NCBI RefSeq assembly: GCF_018987235.1
Contig: NZ_CP072197.1
Location: 1,364,001-1,428,000 of the forward strand
Direction of reading: 5' to 3'
DNA length: 64,000 nt
Origin: Lactobacillus crispatus
GTDB taxonomy: Bacteria; Bacillota; Bacilli; Lactobacillales; Lactobacillaceae
In this document: in pieces, positions 27,711 to 37,195 of the stretch
Layout of the letters: the number at the start of each line of letters is the position of its first letter
Position numbering within the stretch: the stretch's first letter is position 1
The notes under the pieces: model-generated
Seen by the model: the letters and a program-made list of their open reading frames with translations, nothing else
Database searches by the model: none
What the model was told of the DNA's origin: nothing
Program-made: the position numbers and the translations under genes

Positions 27711-28535
27711 TTATTTTTTATAGTCGTCAGGAAAAACAATTGTTGGGCCTAAAGGATCTGATTTCATTTCAGGCTTAACATTAATTGTTTCATGACTTGG
27801 ACTGTCCCCGGTCATTGGTTTAGGTGCAGCATTTTCTTCATTATCTGCATCGTCAGAATCATCCGGTTGATCCAACTCCAAATCATCAGGGCCTTGAGAA
27901 GAGTTTACGTCATTTTCATCATCATTGTCAACATCTTCATCTTCAACGTCTTCATCATCAGCACTTACTGGCTCCGAACCATCATCTGGATAATAACGCT
28001 CTAAGTTGAAGTAATCATCCAATGCATGTTGCCACTTTTCATCATTCAAATTATCGATTTCAGTCTGTAGCATTTCTTGAATATTACTACGAAATTCACT
28101 AACTTGCTCTTTTACACGCATATAATCCGTAGAAATAGTATCTTGTTGATGCTTTTGGAAGTTAATATTATCTTCCGCTTGCTTTTTGGCATCCGCAATA
28201 ATCTGCTTAGCCTCTGCTTCTGCTTTCTCTCTAATTTCATCAGCAGTTTGTTGTGCCGAAATTAATGATTTATTTAAAGAACGCTTTTTTTCGTTATATT
28301 CATTAACTTGATCTTGATAATCATCTACTTTTTCTTGTAAATCAGTTAACTTTTTATTTAAAGAAACTACTTCATTCTTCAAGTCAACCACTTGATCAAG
28401 TGTATCACCATAATCATCAACAATCTGATCTAAGAAGCTATCTACTTCAAGACGATCATATCCATTACGACCACGCCGTTTAAATTCCTTGTTGTGAATA
28501 TCCATCGGGGTCAATTGTGTTTCTTTGTCTGCCAA
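27711..28535 (-). CDS. divIVA: Cell-division protein DivIVA
   Basis: A 274-aa coiled-coil protein that binds curved membrane at poles and septum. The membrane-binding start reads LTPMDIHNKEFKRRGRNGYDRLEVDSFLD, split here as family motif KEF..GYD..EVD. It is followed by heptad-rich coiled coils (about 30-165) and a long acidic, disordered tail (about 190-250, rich in Asp/Glu) typical of lactobacilli. TTG start with AAGGTGG 10 nt upstream, inside the ylmH end (25-nt overlap). Last gene of the dcw cluster. Confidence 0.95.
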   Translation of the reverse strand: MADKETQLTPMDIHNKEFKRRGRNGYDRLEVDSFLDQIVDDYGDTLDQVVDLKNEVVSLNKKLTDLQEKVDDYQDQVNEYNEKKRSLNKSLISAQQTADEIREKAEAEAKQIIADAKKQAEDNINFQKHQQDTISTDYMRVKEQVSEFRSNIQEMLQTEIDNLNDEKWQHALDDYFNLERYYPDDGSEPVSADDEDVEDEDVDNDDENDVNSSQGPDDLELDQPDDSDDADNEENAAPKPMTGDSPSHETINVKPEMKSDPLGPTIVFPDDYKK

Positions 28536-29311
28536 AGTCTGAGCACCACCTTATATTTACCTTTTCTTGTAGTCGAAACATCCTCAATCAAAATCCGACC
28601 AAAGTGTCTTAAACTCAAGACATCGTCTTCTTTAATCATTATATTAGAATCTGCTATTTCATGCCAATTTAATTTAACCAGCTGACTATTAATCATCTTT
28701 TGAATTTGACCGCGGCTTTGTCTGCTAATACCCGATAATACAGCATCAATTCGCATTGAGGCAACTATTTCCGTTTTTTCAATCGAATCATCCTCAGGAA
28801 CCAAAACTTCTTTGAAGCTAATCGGTCTCAGCTTTACTTTTGCTCTGCCAATGCGGTCAATTTGCTCTTCAAAAAATTCCGTCATTTCTTTTTTAGTGAA
28901 AAACTGCCATTTTCCTTGATTATCAGTAATAATATCGCCAAAAATACTTGTATCAATACCCGAATTCGCCAAGGTACCTAAAATAACACTATGATTTATT
29001 TTAGTAAATTTTTGCGGATATTCAATTTCATACGGCTGAATCTGATAATCACTCGGTCGCAGATTAAGCCATTCTTCACTTAAATAAACTCGCTTTTTCT
29101 CTGCATTAGGATAGCCACCATACTCTTGAACAAATGCATCATTACCAACAATTGTTCTTAAAATTGCTCGTTTTCCCGGATCCAAAAAATCAGTCAAAAT
29201 TGGCTCATGCTTAAAAATCAGCTGATTAAAAAGACCAGTAAAATAGTCAATTACTGGTCTTTCCTCTTGATTAAAATGTGGGTAAAACTTACTTGCCTGT
29301 CTGCGTTCCAT
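28511..29311 (-). CDS. ylmH: YlmH family RNA-binding protein (S4 domain)
   Basis: A 266-aa protein with a C-terminal S4 RNA-binding domain (about 180-255, including LSGISRQSRGQIQKMINSQLVKLNW) and an N-terminal domain seen in the YlmH family. In Bacillus the homologue (RqcP2-like) has been linked to ribosome quality control, while the gene sits in the division cluster; that role here is inferred from homology. The ATG overlaps the yggT stop by 1 nt. Length is normal (about 260). Confidence 0.9.
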   Translation of the reverse strand: MERRQASKFYPHFNQEERPVIDYFTGLFNQLIFKHEPILTDFLDPGKRAILRTIVGNDAFVQEYGGYPNAEKKRVYLSEEWLNLRPSDYQIQPYEIEYPQKFTKINHSVILGTLANSGIDTSIFGDIITDNQGKWQFFTKKEMTEFFEEQIDRIGRAKVKLRPISFKEVLVPEDDSIEKTEIVASMRIDAVLSGISRQSRGQIQKMINSQLVKLNWHEIADSNIMIKEDDVLSLRHFGRILIEDVSTTRKGKYKVVLRLWQTKKHN

Positions 29312-29613
29312 TACACCATCATCCTCAATAAAATATCAAATATCCATCTTAAAACATAGTTTTGAATGAAATATAAGATAAATAAAGCAATAATTGGCGA
29401 GACATCAATTCCAGTTGAATAAGCTAATCTCGCAAATGGACCTTTTCGAAACAAATTTAAATATGGATTTACAACCTTGTCTAAAAAGCGACCAACAACA
29501 GAATTACTTAGCATTGGTAGCCAACTCATAATTGCATCAATCACGATCAGCAGACTATAAAGCCATAAAATCCACGTAAGTGCCAAGTAGATTAAATTTA
29601 ATATATTAACCAT
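29311..29613 (-). CDS. yggT: YggT family membrane protein
   Basis: A 100-aa protein with two hydrophobic segments (about 5-25 and 72-95) and the family motif NPYLNLFRKGPF between them. YggT/YlmG proteins are found beside sepF in Gram-positives and cyanobacteria and may help membrane or division-site organisation; the activity is unknown. It is translationally coupled on both sides (1-nt overlaps). Confidence 0.9.
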   Translation of the reverse strand: MVNILNLIYLALTWILWLYSLLIVIDAIMSWLPMLSNSVVGRFLDKVVNPYLNLFRKGPFARLAYSTGIDVSPIIALFILYFIQNYVLRWIFDILLRMMV

Positions 29614-30050
29614 TAGCTTAAATTGTCTTTCTTATCCACTAAATCACTAATTTTGCCATCAGTAACAAACTTTGGTGGAGTTGCTAAAAAGATTTTATCA
29701 CCAATACGTTGGATTTCACCATTTAATGCATATACAGTACCCGTGATGAAATCAACAATCCGACGTGCTGAACTGTCTTCCATTCTGCTAAAATTAATCA
29801 CTACTGCTTTATTATTTAATAAATTTTGTGCAACATCCTTAGCATCGGAATATACCCGTGGTTCATATAAAACAATCTTGCTTTTAGCCGAATTCAAGCC
29901 TGATTTAATTGAAACCACATTATCGCGATTAACTGAGTTCAGAGGCAAGTCTTCATTTTCATTTTTAGTCTGTGAGGCATATTCTTCGTCATTTTCTAAT
30001 TCATCATCATTAGAAATTCCGAAAAATCTTCCTAATTTATCAAAAGCCAT
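29613..30050 (-). CDS. sepF: Cell-division protein SepF
   Basis: A 145-aa protein that assembles into rings and ties FtsZ filaments to the membrane. An N-terminal amphipathic helix (MAFDKLGRFFGI) is followed by an acidic linker and the SepF core (about 58-140) with VLYEPRVYSDAKDVAQ and the conserved FITGTVYALNGEI segment. GGAGG precedes the ATG at 30050. It lies between ftsZ and yggT as in Bacillus and streptococci. Confidence 0.95.
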   Translation of the reverse strand: MAFDKLGRFFGISNDDELENDEEYASQTKNENEDLPLNSVNRDNVVSIKSGLNSAKSKIVLYEPRVYSDAKDVAQNLLNNKAVVINFSRMEDSSARRIVDFITGTVYALNGEIQRIGDKIFLATPPKFVTDGKISDLVDKKDNLS

Positions 30051-30067
30051 TTATACTACCTCCAAAA

Positions 30068-31411
30068 CTAGTTTTCACTACGATGTTTAAAAAATGGAAT
30101 ATCACTGTTATCGTCACTATCGTCCTGAGCGCTAGTTTCAATTTGAGAAATACTATCCTGGTCTTCATCACTAAAAGTATCAAAACCCTCATAATCTTTC
30201 TTAGGCTCAGTAGGTTGGGTATTTCTTCTTTGATTGTCTTCGCTATCATTTAGTCCCCAAACACTGGTTGGATCAACCATCGTTTGCTTAGGCTGCTCAG
30301 GTTCTTGTTTTTCAGCAGCAGGCTGAACTGTTTGTGGTCGATCAACTGGTTGCTTAGGTTCTTCAGCCTTAGGAGCTTCTTCTTTTTCTTTAACTGGTTG
30401 AGCCTTAATTTGGTGGCTACGACCTGGTAATTGCTTAGAAGCAGCTTCTTCAGCCTTAGAATCAATTCCAGTAGCGATTACAGTTACTACCACCTCATCG
30501 CCCAAGTTAGGATTAATTGAAGTACCGAAAATAATGTTTACATCGTCACCAGCAGCCTTAGAAACAATCTCTGAAGCATCTTGAGCCTCAAATAATGTAA
30601 GGTCAGGTCCACCAGTAATGTTAAGTAACACTTGCTTAGCACCATCAATAGAAACTTCTAATAATGGTGAAGAAATCGCCAGCTTAGTAGCTTCAACTGT
30701 TCTATTTTCACCGCTAGCACGGCCAATTCCCATTAAAGCTGCACCTTGATTTTCCATTACAGTCTTCACATCAGCAAAGTCCAAGTTTACGTAGTCAGTT
30801 GAAGTAATCAAATCAGAAATACCTTGAACACCTTGCTTCAAGACATTATCAGCTTCCTTGAAGGCATCCATCATAGGAGTCTTCTTGTCAACCATTTCAA
30901 GCAAACGATTGTTAGCTATAATAACCAAAGTATCAACATATTGCTTTAGCTGAGTAATACCTTCTGCAGCGTTTTTAGAGCGCTTAGGGCCTTCAAAACT
31001 GAATGGACGTGTAACTACGCCTACAGTTAATGCGCCCGTCTCACGCGCAATTTTTGCCACTACAGGAGCCGCACCAGTACCGGTACCGCCACCCATACCA
31101 GCAGTAATAAAGATCATATCTGCACCCTTAAGTGCATCTTCAATCGTTTGTTCACTCTCTTCTGCAGCTTTTTGTCCTACTTCAGGATGTGAACCAGCAC
31201 CCAACCCACGGGTCAACTTAGGCCCTAGTTGAATCTTGTTTTCAGCTTTGTTGCTGTTCAAAGCCTGAACATCAGTGTTTGCTGCAATAAAAGAAACACC
31301 TTGTACGCCATCGTCAATCATTCGGTTAACAGCATTGCCGCCGGCACCACCAACACCAATTACTTTGATGACAGCATTCTTATTGTCGTCTGAATCGAAT
31401 GTAAAATCCAT
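30068..31411 (-). CDS. ftsZ: Cell-division GTPase FtsZ
   Basis: A 447-aa tubulin homologue that forms the Z-ring. It has the GTP-binding [13 protein letters not shown], the tubulin signature [10 protein letters not shown], and the T7 loop [12 protein letters not shown] long Pro/Glu/Gln-rich linker (about 315-430) leads to the C-terminal peptide DIPFFKHR that binds FtsA and SepF. I start at MDFTFDSDD (31411), with AAAGGTGG upstream; the GTG start four codons earlier lies within that site. Confidence 0.98.
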   Translation of the reverse strand: MDFTFDSDDNKNAVIKVIGVGGAGGNAVNRMIDDGVQGVSFIAANTDVQALNSNKAENKIQLGPKLTRGLGAGSHPEVGQKAAEESEQTIEDALKGADMIFITAGMGGGTGTGAAPVVAKIARETGALTVGVVTRPFSFEGPKRSKNAAEGITQLKQYVDTLVIIANNRLLEMVDKKTPMMDAFKEADNVLKQGVQGISDLITSTDYVNLDFADVKTVMENQGAALMGIGRASGENRTVEATKLAISSPLLEVSIDGAKQVLLNITGGPDLTLFEAQDASEIVSKAAGDDVNIIFGTSINPNLGDEVVVTVIATGIDSKAEEAASKQLPGRSHQIKAQPVKEKEEAPKAEEPKQPVDRPQTVQPAAEKQEPEQPKQTMVDPTSVWGLNDSEDNQRRNTQPTEPKKDYEGFDTFSDEDQDSISQIETSAQDDSDDNSDIPFFKHRSEN

Positions 31412-31425
31412 TAAATTAACCACCT

Positions 31426-32787
31426 TTAATCAAAGAATTTCTTAAAGAAACTCTTCAAGCTATTAGTTTTTTCTTGCTTAGTATTATTTTCATCGTCTGG
31501 CGCAGATTCTGTTCTGGCAGACATTTTGCTTCTATTATAAGCTTCTTTGGCTTCACTTTCACTATTAGAAGTCGTACTTTTAGAAATCTTGGTACTTTTT
31601 GGCTGAGAAACGGGGTCTTCCACAGCGGGTTCACCAAAACCATAGATTACGCCATTAACAAGATAGTCAACTTCAGACATCTTATATGAATAGTGGACGA
31701 TACCATAAGCAGCTGTATAAATCGGATTACGCATACCAATTTGATCTGGTTCATAAATTCGGGCCTTAACATTTAACCCATTAGCAGTCAGACTATCAAT
31801 TCCTTGTAATAGGCTACTACCACCTGTAATCACAATACCACCTGGTTGCTTCAATGCATTATGCTTAACTAAACCTTTTCCTAAACGAGTCAAAATTTGT
31901 TCTAAGCGTGCATTAATAATTTCACTAAGATATACTTCGTCAACCATTTGCTGACTATTTGCACCAACACTATTAATAGCAAATTTATCGTTTTTTGAGG
32001 CAAATTGTGGATCCGCAAATCCATAGTCCAACTTAATTTGTTCAGCGTCCTTTTTCGAAATACTTAAAACAGCAGAGATATCATTAGTAATATCGCTTCC
32101 GCCTTCTAAATCGATGTTGGCATACTTAATTTGGCCATTTTTAATAACAGTTGCCGTACTTACGCCACCACCAAGATCGATAATTACCGAACCAAAAGTT
32201 TTTTCACTTTCATTCAATGCTACACTTGAAATTGCTAAAGGCGTTGGCACAAAGAAATTATTATGATAACCGGCTCTTTCAATAGCCTTCTTGATATTGT
32301 GCAAAGGACTAGTAGGTGCAGTTAATAAAATTCCACTAACACCCAAGGAACGTGCAATCATTTTTCTTGGATCATCAACTTCAGTTTTACCATCAATCAA
32401 AAAGCGACTCGGCAAAAATGTAATTGCTTCACGATCATCCTTAGCTGCTGAATGAATCGCAGATCTAATCGTTCTTTTTACATCATCATTATTTACTTCT
32501 TGCCCTTGTTCACCAACATTAGCAAAACCAGTTGCAGTTTCCAGTTGTAACATCCCTACCGGAATTCCTGTAACTACACTATAAATCTTGGCGTTTGTTT
32601 TTTCTGCTACACCTTTTAATGCACGACTAATTGCACTAGCAGTTTGATCAATATCTACTATTTGACCGTGTCGCATTCCTGAATTTGGCGTTGTAACTGC
32701 ACCGATAACCTTACCAGAATCTGCAACAACGGCTTTTACACTTGTGGTTCCTATATCTAAACCCACTAAAAGATTTGAATTCTCCAA
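31426..32787 (-). CDS. ftsA: Cell-division protein FtsA
   Basis: A 453-aa actin-like protein that links FtsZ to the membrane. It shows the phosphate-1 motif [13 protein letters not shown] (about 9-21), the 1C insertion region, the phosphate-2 motif [13 protein letters not shown] and the adenosine motif [13 protein letters not shown]. The C-terminal amphipathic helix [11 protein letters not shown] is the membrane tether. It lies 14 nt upstream of ftsZ in the dcw operon. Confidence 0.97.
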   Translation of the reverse strand: MENSNLLVGLDIGTTSVKAVVADSGKVIGAVTTPNSGMRHGQIVDIDQTASAISRALKGVAEKTNAKIYSVVTGIPVGMLQLETATGFANVGEQGQEVNNDDVKRTIRSAIHSAAKDDREAITFLPSRFLIDGKTEVDDPRKMIARSLGVSGILLTAPTSPLHNIKKAIERAGYHNNFFVPTPLAISSVALNESEKTFGSVIIDLGGGVSTATVIKNGQIKYANIDLEGGSDITNDISAVLSISKKDAEQIKLDYGFADPQFASKNDKFAINSVGANSQQMVDEVYLSEIINARLEQILTRLGKGLVKHNALKQPGGIVITGGSSLLQGIDSLTANGLNVKARIYEPDQIGMRNPIYTAAYGIVHYSYKMSEVDYLVNGVIYGFGEPAVEDPVSQPKSTKISKSTTSNSESEAKEAYNRSKMSARTESAPDDENNTKQEKTNSLKSFFKKFFD

Positions 32788-32849
32788 AATTAAGCCCCCA
32801 TTAATATTTGCCTTGAAAAAATTCTAACATAAATAAACTTGCAAAACAG

Positions 32850-33707
32850 CTACGATATGCCATAAGCTTTCTTTTCACTAGAAGTTAATGGTCTACTAAA
32901 TGCACCTATTTCTAAATCAATAAGGCTATGTTTACCAGCTTTAATTCTAATAGAATCATAATATTTTAGTTTGCTATTCAAAGTAGCAGTATTGCCAATC
33001 ACTACATTACCGTCCTTCATTACTAAAATAATTTGTGAATTTCGTCTGGTATTCCCACTTAATAATTTTACCTGATTTTTAAATGAATTAGGTAAACTGT
33101 TAAATAACTTTAAATCATTTTTTAATTCATCTGATTTATTATAGCCAACAAAAATAGGTTTATCTTGGTTCACTTTTGTCCAAGGTAGAGCTCTCGTACC
33201 TATTTTTCCATTATCCAAAATCTTTCGGTAAGAATCACCATCTTTTAAGTAGCCCACGGTTTTACGTTCATTAATTTGTAAAATCAATTGATTAATATGA
33301 CCTAAATGAACTTGTGCACTTTGAATTTCTGGATATTTTTGGGATAATCTTTGACTCAAATCTTTTTGTTGAAACAAGTAATCAAAAACTTTATCGCTAG
33401 CCTTGATCTTGGATACCTTAACAATTTCTTTAGCAGGTAAATGCTCTGCACCAATTATTTTAACAGTACTGATATTCGCTAAAGGTGAAATATAGTATCC
33501 TAAACCAGCTATCGCCAAAACTGAAACCGTCATTATCAGACCTAGCCTACGTCGTAATGATCGTCGTCTTTCTGCCTGTAAATTTGAGAGTGAGGCAGAA
33601 ATCTTGGTCTGCGATTTTCGACTATTCCTTTGTTGGTTAAATTCATGATTCAAGTACGGAGACAACTCTTTTCTTGGATCAATCTTAGTTACTGGCTTTT
33701 TTGCCAT
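32850..33707 (-). CDS. ftsQ: Cell-division protein DivIB/FtsQ
   Basis: A 285-aa bitopic protein of the divisome. The Lys/Arg-rich cytoplasmic tail (1-62) and one membrane helix (about 63-82) are followed by a POTRA domain beginning ISTVKIIGAEHLPAKEIVK and the beta domain to about 260. I use the ATG at 33707 behind AGGTGAGG; the reading from GTG adds only MRQ. It partners FtsL and FtsB/DivIC and lies between murG and ftsA as usual. Also named divIB in Bacilli. Confidence 0.93.
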   Translation of the reverse strand: MAKKPVTKIDPRKELSPYLNHEFNQQRNSRKSQTKISASLSNLQAERRRSLRRRLGLIMTVSVLAIAGLGYYISPLANISTVKIIGAEHLPAKEIVKVSKIKASDKVFDYLFQQKDLSQRLSQKYPEIQSAQVHLGHINQLILQINERKTVGYLKDGDSYRKILDNGKIGTRALPWTKVNQDKPIFVGYNKSDELKNDLKLFNSLPNSFKNQVKLLSGNTRRNSQIILVMKDGNVVIGNTATLNSKLKYYDSIRIKAGKHSLIDLEIGAFSRPLTSSEKKAYGIS

Positions 33708-33725
33708 CTGCCTCACCTACTTTTC

Positions 33726-34832
33726 TTAGCGTGAAATCTCTTCCATTACTTTAATTACTTGATCAGATGCATCAGGAACACCCAGTGCTTTAGAAGCCTT
33801 ACTCATTTCTGTAGCATACTTTTCATCAAGTAAAATATGATCAATTGAAGAAACAAAATTATTTGGATTCAAGTCATCTTCTGGAATAACTAAGGCTGCA
33901 CCTGCTTTTTCAAGATCGAGTGCATTTTTCATTTGGTGATTATGAGTTACGTTAGGACTAGGAATCAAAATAACGGGTACACCTAATGCAGTAAATTCTG
34001 CAATACTTGTTGCACCAGATCTTGAAACAACACAAGTCATTTCTGGCAATAGACCTGGCATGTTTTTAATGTATGGCAAAACTTTAATATTATTACCAAT
34101 ATCAACATTCTTAATTTTTTCTTGTACCTTATCAAAATAAAAAGTACCTGTTGCCCAAATAATTTGATATGGCTTTTGCTTTAGCGTCATTAATGACTTA
34201 AGCATAATTCTGTTAATTGCTAATGCTCCACGGGACCCACCAAATACTAAAACAGTTGGCATTTTTGGATTTAATCCCCATGTTTTTTCAAGATCAATTT
34301 TTTCTTCGTGCAAGCTTAAAACTTGTTGTGACCGTGGATTACCTGTCTTAACTAGTTTCTTCTTTTCTGAGAATTCCTTTGCAGCATCATCAAATGTATA
34401 ACAAATTTTATCCACATAATGACCCAAAAATTTATTAGCTAATCCAACCACTGAATTAGATTCATGAATCATTGTTGGAATATGCATTTTAGCTGCTTCA
34501 TAAACCATAGCACCGCTAACGTAACCACCTGTACCTAAAACGACATCTGGTTTAAAGTCCCGTAAAATTTGGCGTGCGCTTTTAGTAGCTTGTAAAAATA
34601 GCTTGATAGTCTCAAAGTTTTTTAACGGATGTTTACGGTTAAAGCCTTGAATCTTAATTGTTTTAAAGTTAACACCGGCTGCTGGAACAATTTTTGATTC
34701 CAATCCTTTTTGTGTACCTACAAATAAGATTTCATCGTTTTTACTAATACCGCGTTCTTTCAAACGTTCAATAATTGCCATAATTGGGTAAATGTGACCG
34801 CCTGTACCGCCACCTGTAAAAATAACTCTCAT
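33726..34832 (-). CDS. murG: MurG N-acetylglucosaminyltransferase
   Basis: A 368-aa peripheral membrane GT28 enzyme that adds GlcNAc to lipid I to give lipid II. It shows the G-loop FTGGGTGGHIYP at the N-terminus, the second G-loop TGGYVSGAMV, and the C-terminal UDP-sugar site VVSRSGATSIAEFTALGVPVILIP. Length is typical. It is separated from murD by one codon-length gap. Confidence 0.97.
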   Translation of the reverse strand: MRVIFTGGGTGGHIYPIMAIIERLKERGISKNDEILFVGTQKGLESKIVPAAGVNFKTIKIQGFNRKHPLKNFETIKLFLQATKSARQILRDFKPDVVLGTGGYVSGAMVYEAAKMHIPTMIHESNSVVGLANKFLGHYVDKICYTFDDAAKEFSEKKKLVKTGNPRSQQVLSLHEEKIDLEKTWGLNPKMPTVLVFGGSRGALAINRIMLKSLMTLKQKPYQIIWATGTFYFDKVQEKIKNVDIGNNIKVLPYIKNMPGLLPEMTCVVSRSGATSIAEFTALGVPVILIPSPNVTHNHQMKNALDLEKAGAALVIPEDDLNPNNFVSSIDHILLDEKYATEMSKASKALGVPDASDQVIKVMEEISR

Positions 34833-34833
34833 T

Positions 34834-36213
34834 TTATTTAGTCTTTAATTCCTCAACAAATCTAACAAAGTAATCGCCACGTTCTTCAAATGTTCTAAAT
34901 TGATCCCAAGAAGCACATGCTGGTGAGAACAATAGTACATCGCCTGGTTCAACTAATTCCCAAGCACGAGGAACGGCCTCTTGTAGTGTATTAACAATTA
35001 CAATGTCCTTAATTCCTGCTTTTCTAGCTGCGTCAGCTAACAAATATCTAGTTTCACCATAAAGAACAATTGACTTAACATGTTTTTTAAATAATGGTAC
35101 CAAATCATCAAAAGTGAAGCCACGGTCTAACCCACCAGCAATCAATACTTCCGGTTGCTTAAATGATGGAATAGCTACAGTTGCTGCTTCAATATTAGTT
35201 GACTTAGAATCATTATAAACCTTGCAGCCATCAAGTGTTGTTACATATTGCAAACGATGCTTAGCGCCAGTAAAGGTGCTCAATACTGCGGCGATATCAT
35301 CATTATCAGCGCCCATAATTTTAGAAATTGCAATAGCGACTAAACTATTTTGCAAATTATGAATACCTGGTAATTTAATATCAGAAATCTTCATAATCTT
35401 TTCGTTTTGACTTTCAAGATATTCATCGCCAATGAAATAATCAGCATTATGATCTGTCTCAGAAAAAGTTTGCATTTTAGCTAGTGAAACTTCTTTTTCC
35501 TTAGCCAAAATATCTTTTTGATCATAATTAGCAATAAAGTAATCATTACTGTTTTGCGTTCTAGTTACATTCAACTTTGCATTGACATAATTTTCAAAAG
35601 TCTTGTGATAATCTAAGTGGACGTTGTTGTAAATATCAACAATCGCTGCAACTTTAGGATCAATATCAGTTACACCCAAAAGCTGGAAACTAGAAATTTC
35701 AACTACTAAAATATCATCCTTAGTTGCCTTAGGTACAACTTCAGAAATCGGTACGCCAATATTACCAACTGCATAAGCATGATGACCAGATTTTTGCAAA
35801 TGATGGTCCAAAATTCTTTGTGTCAGCATTACCGTAGTAGTTTTTCCATTTGAACCAGTCACACAAACATAGGGAGCATCACTACAACTTAAGGCAACTT
35901 CTGGTTCAGTAATAATCGGGATATTCAACTCCTCAGCTTTTTGAACCATCGGATTTTCATAGGGAATACCTGGATTTTTAACTAAATAATCAAAATGTTC
36001 TTTTTCAAGCAAATCAACTGGATGATGACCGCCAATTACGCGTACGCCGCGACTTTTCAATTCTTGTGCCTTAGCATTTTTCTCCAAATCAGCTTTATCA
36101 TTTAAAGTTAAATTTGCTCCTAATTGCAAAAGGAGTTCGCTAACAGCAAAACCACTTTTACCCAAGCCTAGAACCAAAATGTTTTTATTATTATAAGTTT
36201 TAATATCCTTCAT
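34834..36213 (-). CDS. murD: UDP-N-acetylmuramoylalanine-D-glutamate ligase
   Basis: A 459-aa Mur ligase that adds D-Glu to UDP-MurNAc-L-Ala. It has the N-terminal Rossmann fold (NILVLGLGKSGFAV), the ATP-binding VTGSNGKTTTVML, the EISSFQL segment, the central HLDYHKTFENY and the C-terminal DSKSTNIEAA and SPACASWDQF. All expected motifs are intact. It sits between mraY and murG. Confidence 0.97.
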   Translation of the reverse strand: MKDIKTYNNKNILVLGLGKSGFAVSELLLQLGANLTLNDKADLEKNAKAQELKSRGVRVIGGHHPVDLLEKEHFDYLVKNPGIPYENPMVQKAEELNIPIITEPEVALSCSDAPYVCVTGSNGKTTTVMLTQRILDHHLQKSGHHAYAVGNIGVPISEVVPKATKDDILVVEISSFQLLGVTDIDPKVAAIVDIYNNVHLDYHKTFENYVNAKLNVTRTQNSNDYFIANYDQKDILAKEKEVSLAKMQTFSETDHNADYFIGDEYLESQNEKIMKISDIKLPGIHNLQNSLVAIAISKIMGADNDDIAAVLSTFTGAKHRLQYVTTLDGCKVYNDSKSTNIEAATVAIPSFKQPEVLIAGGLDRGFTFDDLVPLFKKHVKSIVLYGETRYLLADAARKAGIKDIVIVNTLQEAVPRAWELVEPGDVLLFSPACASWDQFRTFEERGDYFVRFVEELKTK

Positions 36214-36220
36214 TTTATGA

Positions 36221-37189
36221 TTATCCCCAAATTACTAAATACAAAATACTGCCAATTAATCCAACTAACCAGAAGACAATATCTACTTTCCATTCTGACC
36301 AACCCAACATTTCAAAGTGGTGATGGATAGGTGTCATCTTAAAAATACGCTTACCCGTAGTTTGGAAAGAAATTACTTGTAAAATTACACTAGCAGTTTC
36401 ACAAACAAAAACAATCCCAACTAACAATAATGACCAGGGACGGTTAAGCATAATACTGATTGTTGCTAAACCGCCACCTAAAGCAAGTGAACCAGCATCA
36501 CCCATGAAAATTTTAGCCGGCTTATGGTTAAAAATAAAGAAGGCAATTAAACCACCAATTACACTCATACAAAAGGCCAAAACAGCAAAATTCTTTTGTT
36601 TGAATGCGATATAGGCATATGTACCATATGCTACAACTGATAAACCTGTTGCTAAACCATCAAGACCATCGGACAAGTTAACAGCATTTGAAAAACCAAC
36701 CAGCCAAAAAATAATAAATGCCACAAATAAAACTAAGCTATGGACAACCCCAGCAAAAGGAATATATAACCCAAATTGAAAATGATCACTTGTAGCAATC
36801 AAGACAATTAAAATTGCAATTATAATCTGTAATGCTAATTTTTGCCATGCACGCAAGCCTAAATTACGTTTGAAGTAAAGCTTAATACCATCATCAAGGA
36901 AACCGATAATACCGTAGCCTAAGAGACTGATTACCAAAATCCAAACAACTTTATTCAAGCTGTGCTGCATAGCAGCTACCCAAATAACAGAAATAACTGC
37001 TGCAATTACAAAAACGGTCCCACCCATTGTAGGTGTGCCAGACTTTTTTTGATGCCATTTAGGACCTTCATCACGAATTTCTTGTCCTTCGTGATGTGAC
37101 CGCATAAATTTAATCAACAATGGAATAAAGATCACTGTCAAAACCAGTGAACTAACTAGGGCAATACAACTTGCCAACATCATATTCAT
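36221..37189 (-). CDS. mraY: Phospho-N-acetylmuramoyl-pentapeptide transferase
   Basis: A 322-aa membrane enzyme with about ten helices that makes lipid I from UDP-MurNAc-pentapeptide and undecaprenyl phosphate. It shows KSGTPTMGG, the DDGIKL region, [27 protein letters not shown], and MTPIHHHFE near the C-terminus. Start ATG 37189, 6 nt after pbp2B. Confidence 0.97.
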   Translation of the reverse strand: MNMMLASCIALVSSLVLTVIFIPLLIKFMRSHHEGQEIRDEGPKWHQKKSGTPTMGGTVFVIAAVISVIWVAAMQHSLNKVVWILVISLLGYGIIGFLDDGIKLYFKRNLGLRAWQKLALQIIIAILIVLIATSDHFQFGLYIPFAGVVHSLVLFVAFIIFWLVGFSNAVNLSDGLDGLATGLSVVAYGTYAYIAFKQKNFAVLAFCMSVIGGLIAFFIFNHKPAKIFMGDAGSLALGGGLATISIMLNRPWSLLLVGIVFVCETASVILQVISFQTTGKRIFKMTPIHHHFEMLGWSEWKVDIVFWLVGLIGSILYLVIWG

Positions 37190-37195
37190 TCTGAG

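Noticed and set aside
27792..28009. Plus-strand frames of 61-70 aa opposite divIVA
   Set aside because: His/Ile-rich products come from the repetitive acidic tail codons of divIVA read backwards.
27824..28009. Acidic GAT/GAA repeat region of divIVA as a repeat array or CRISPR
   Set aside because: It is low-complexity coding sequence without regular spacers.
36017..36060. ATTACGC-containing stretch near 36040 as a further Com-box
   Set aside because: It lies within murD, lacks the A6 (T6 on minus) run and no gene start follows, so it is chance.
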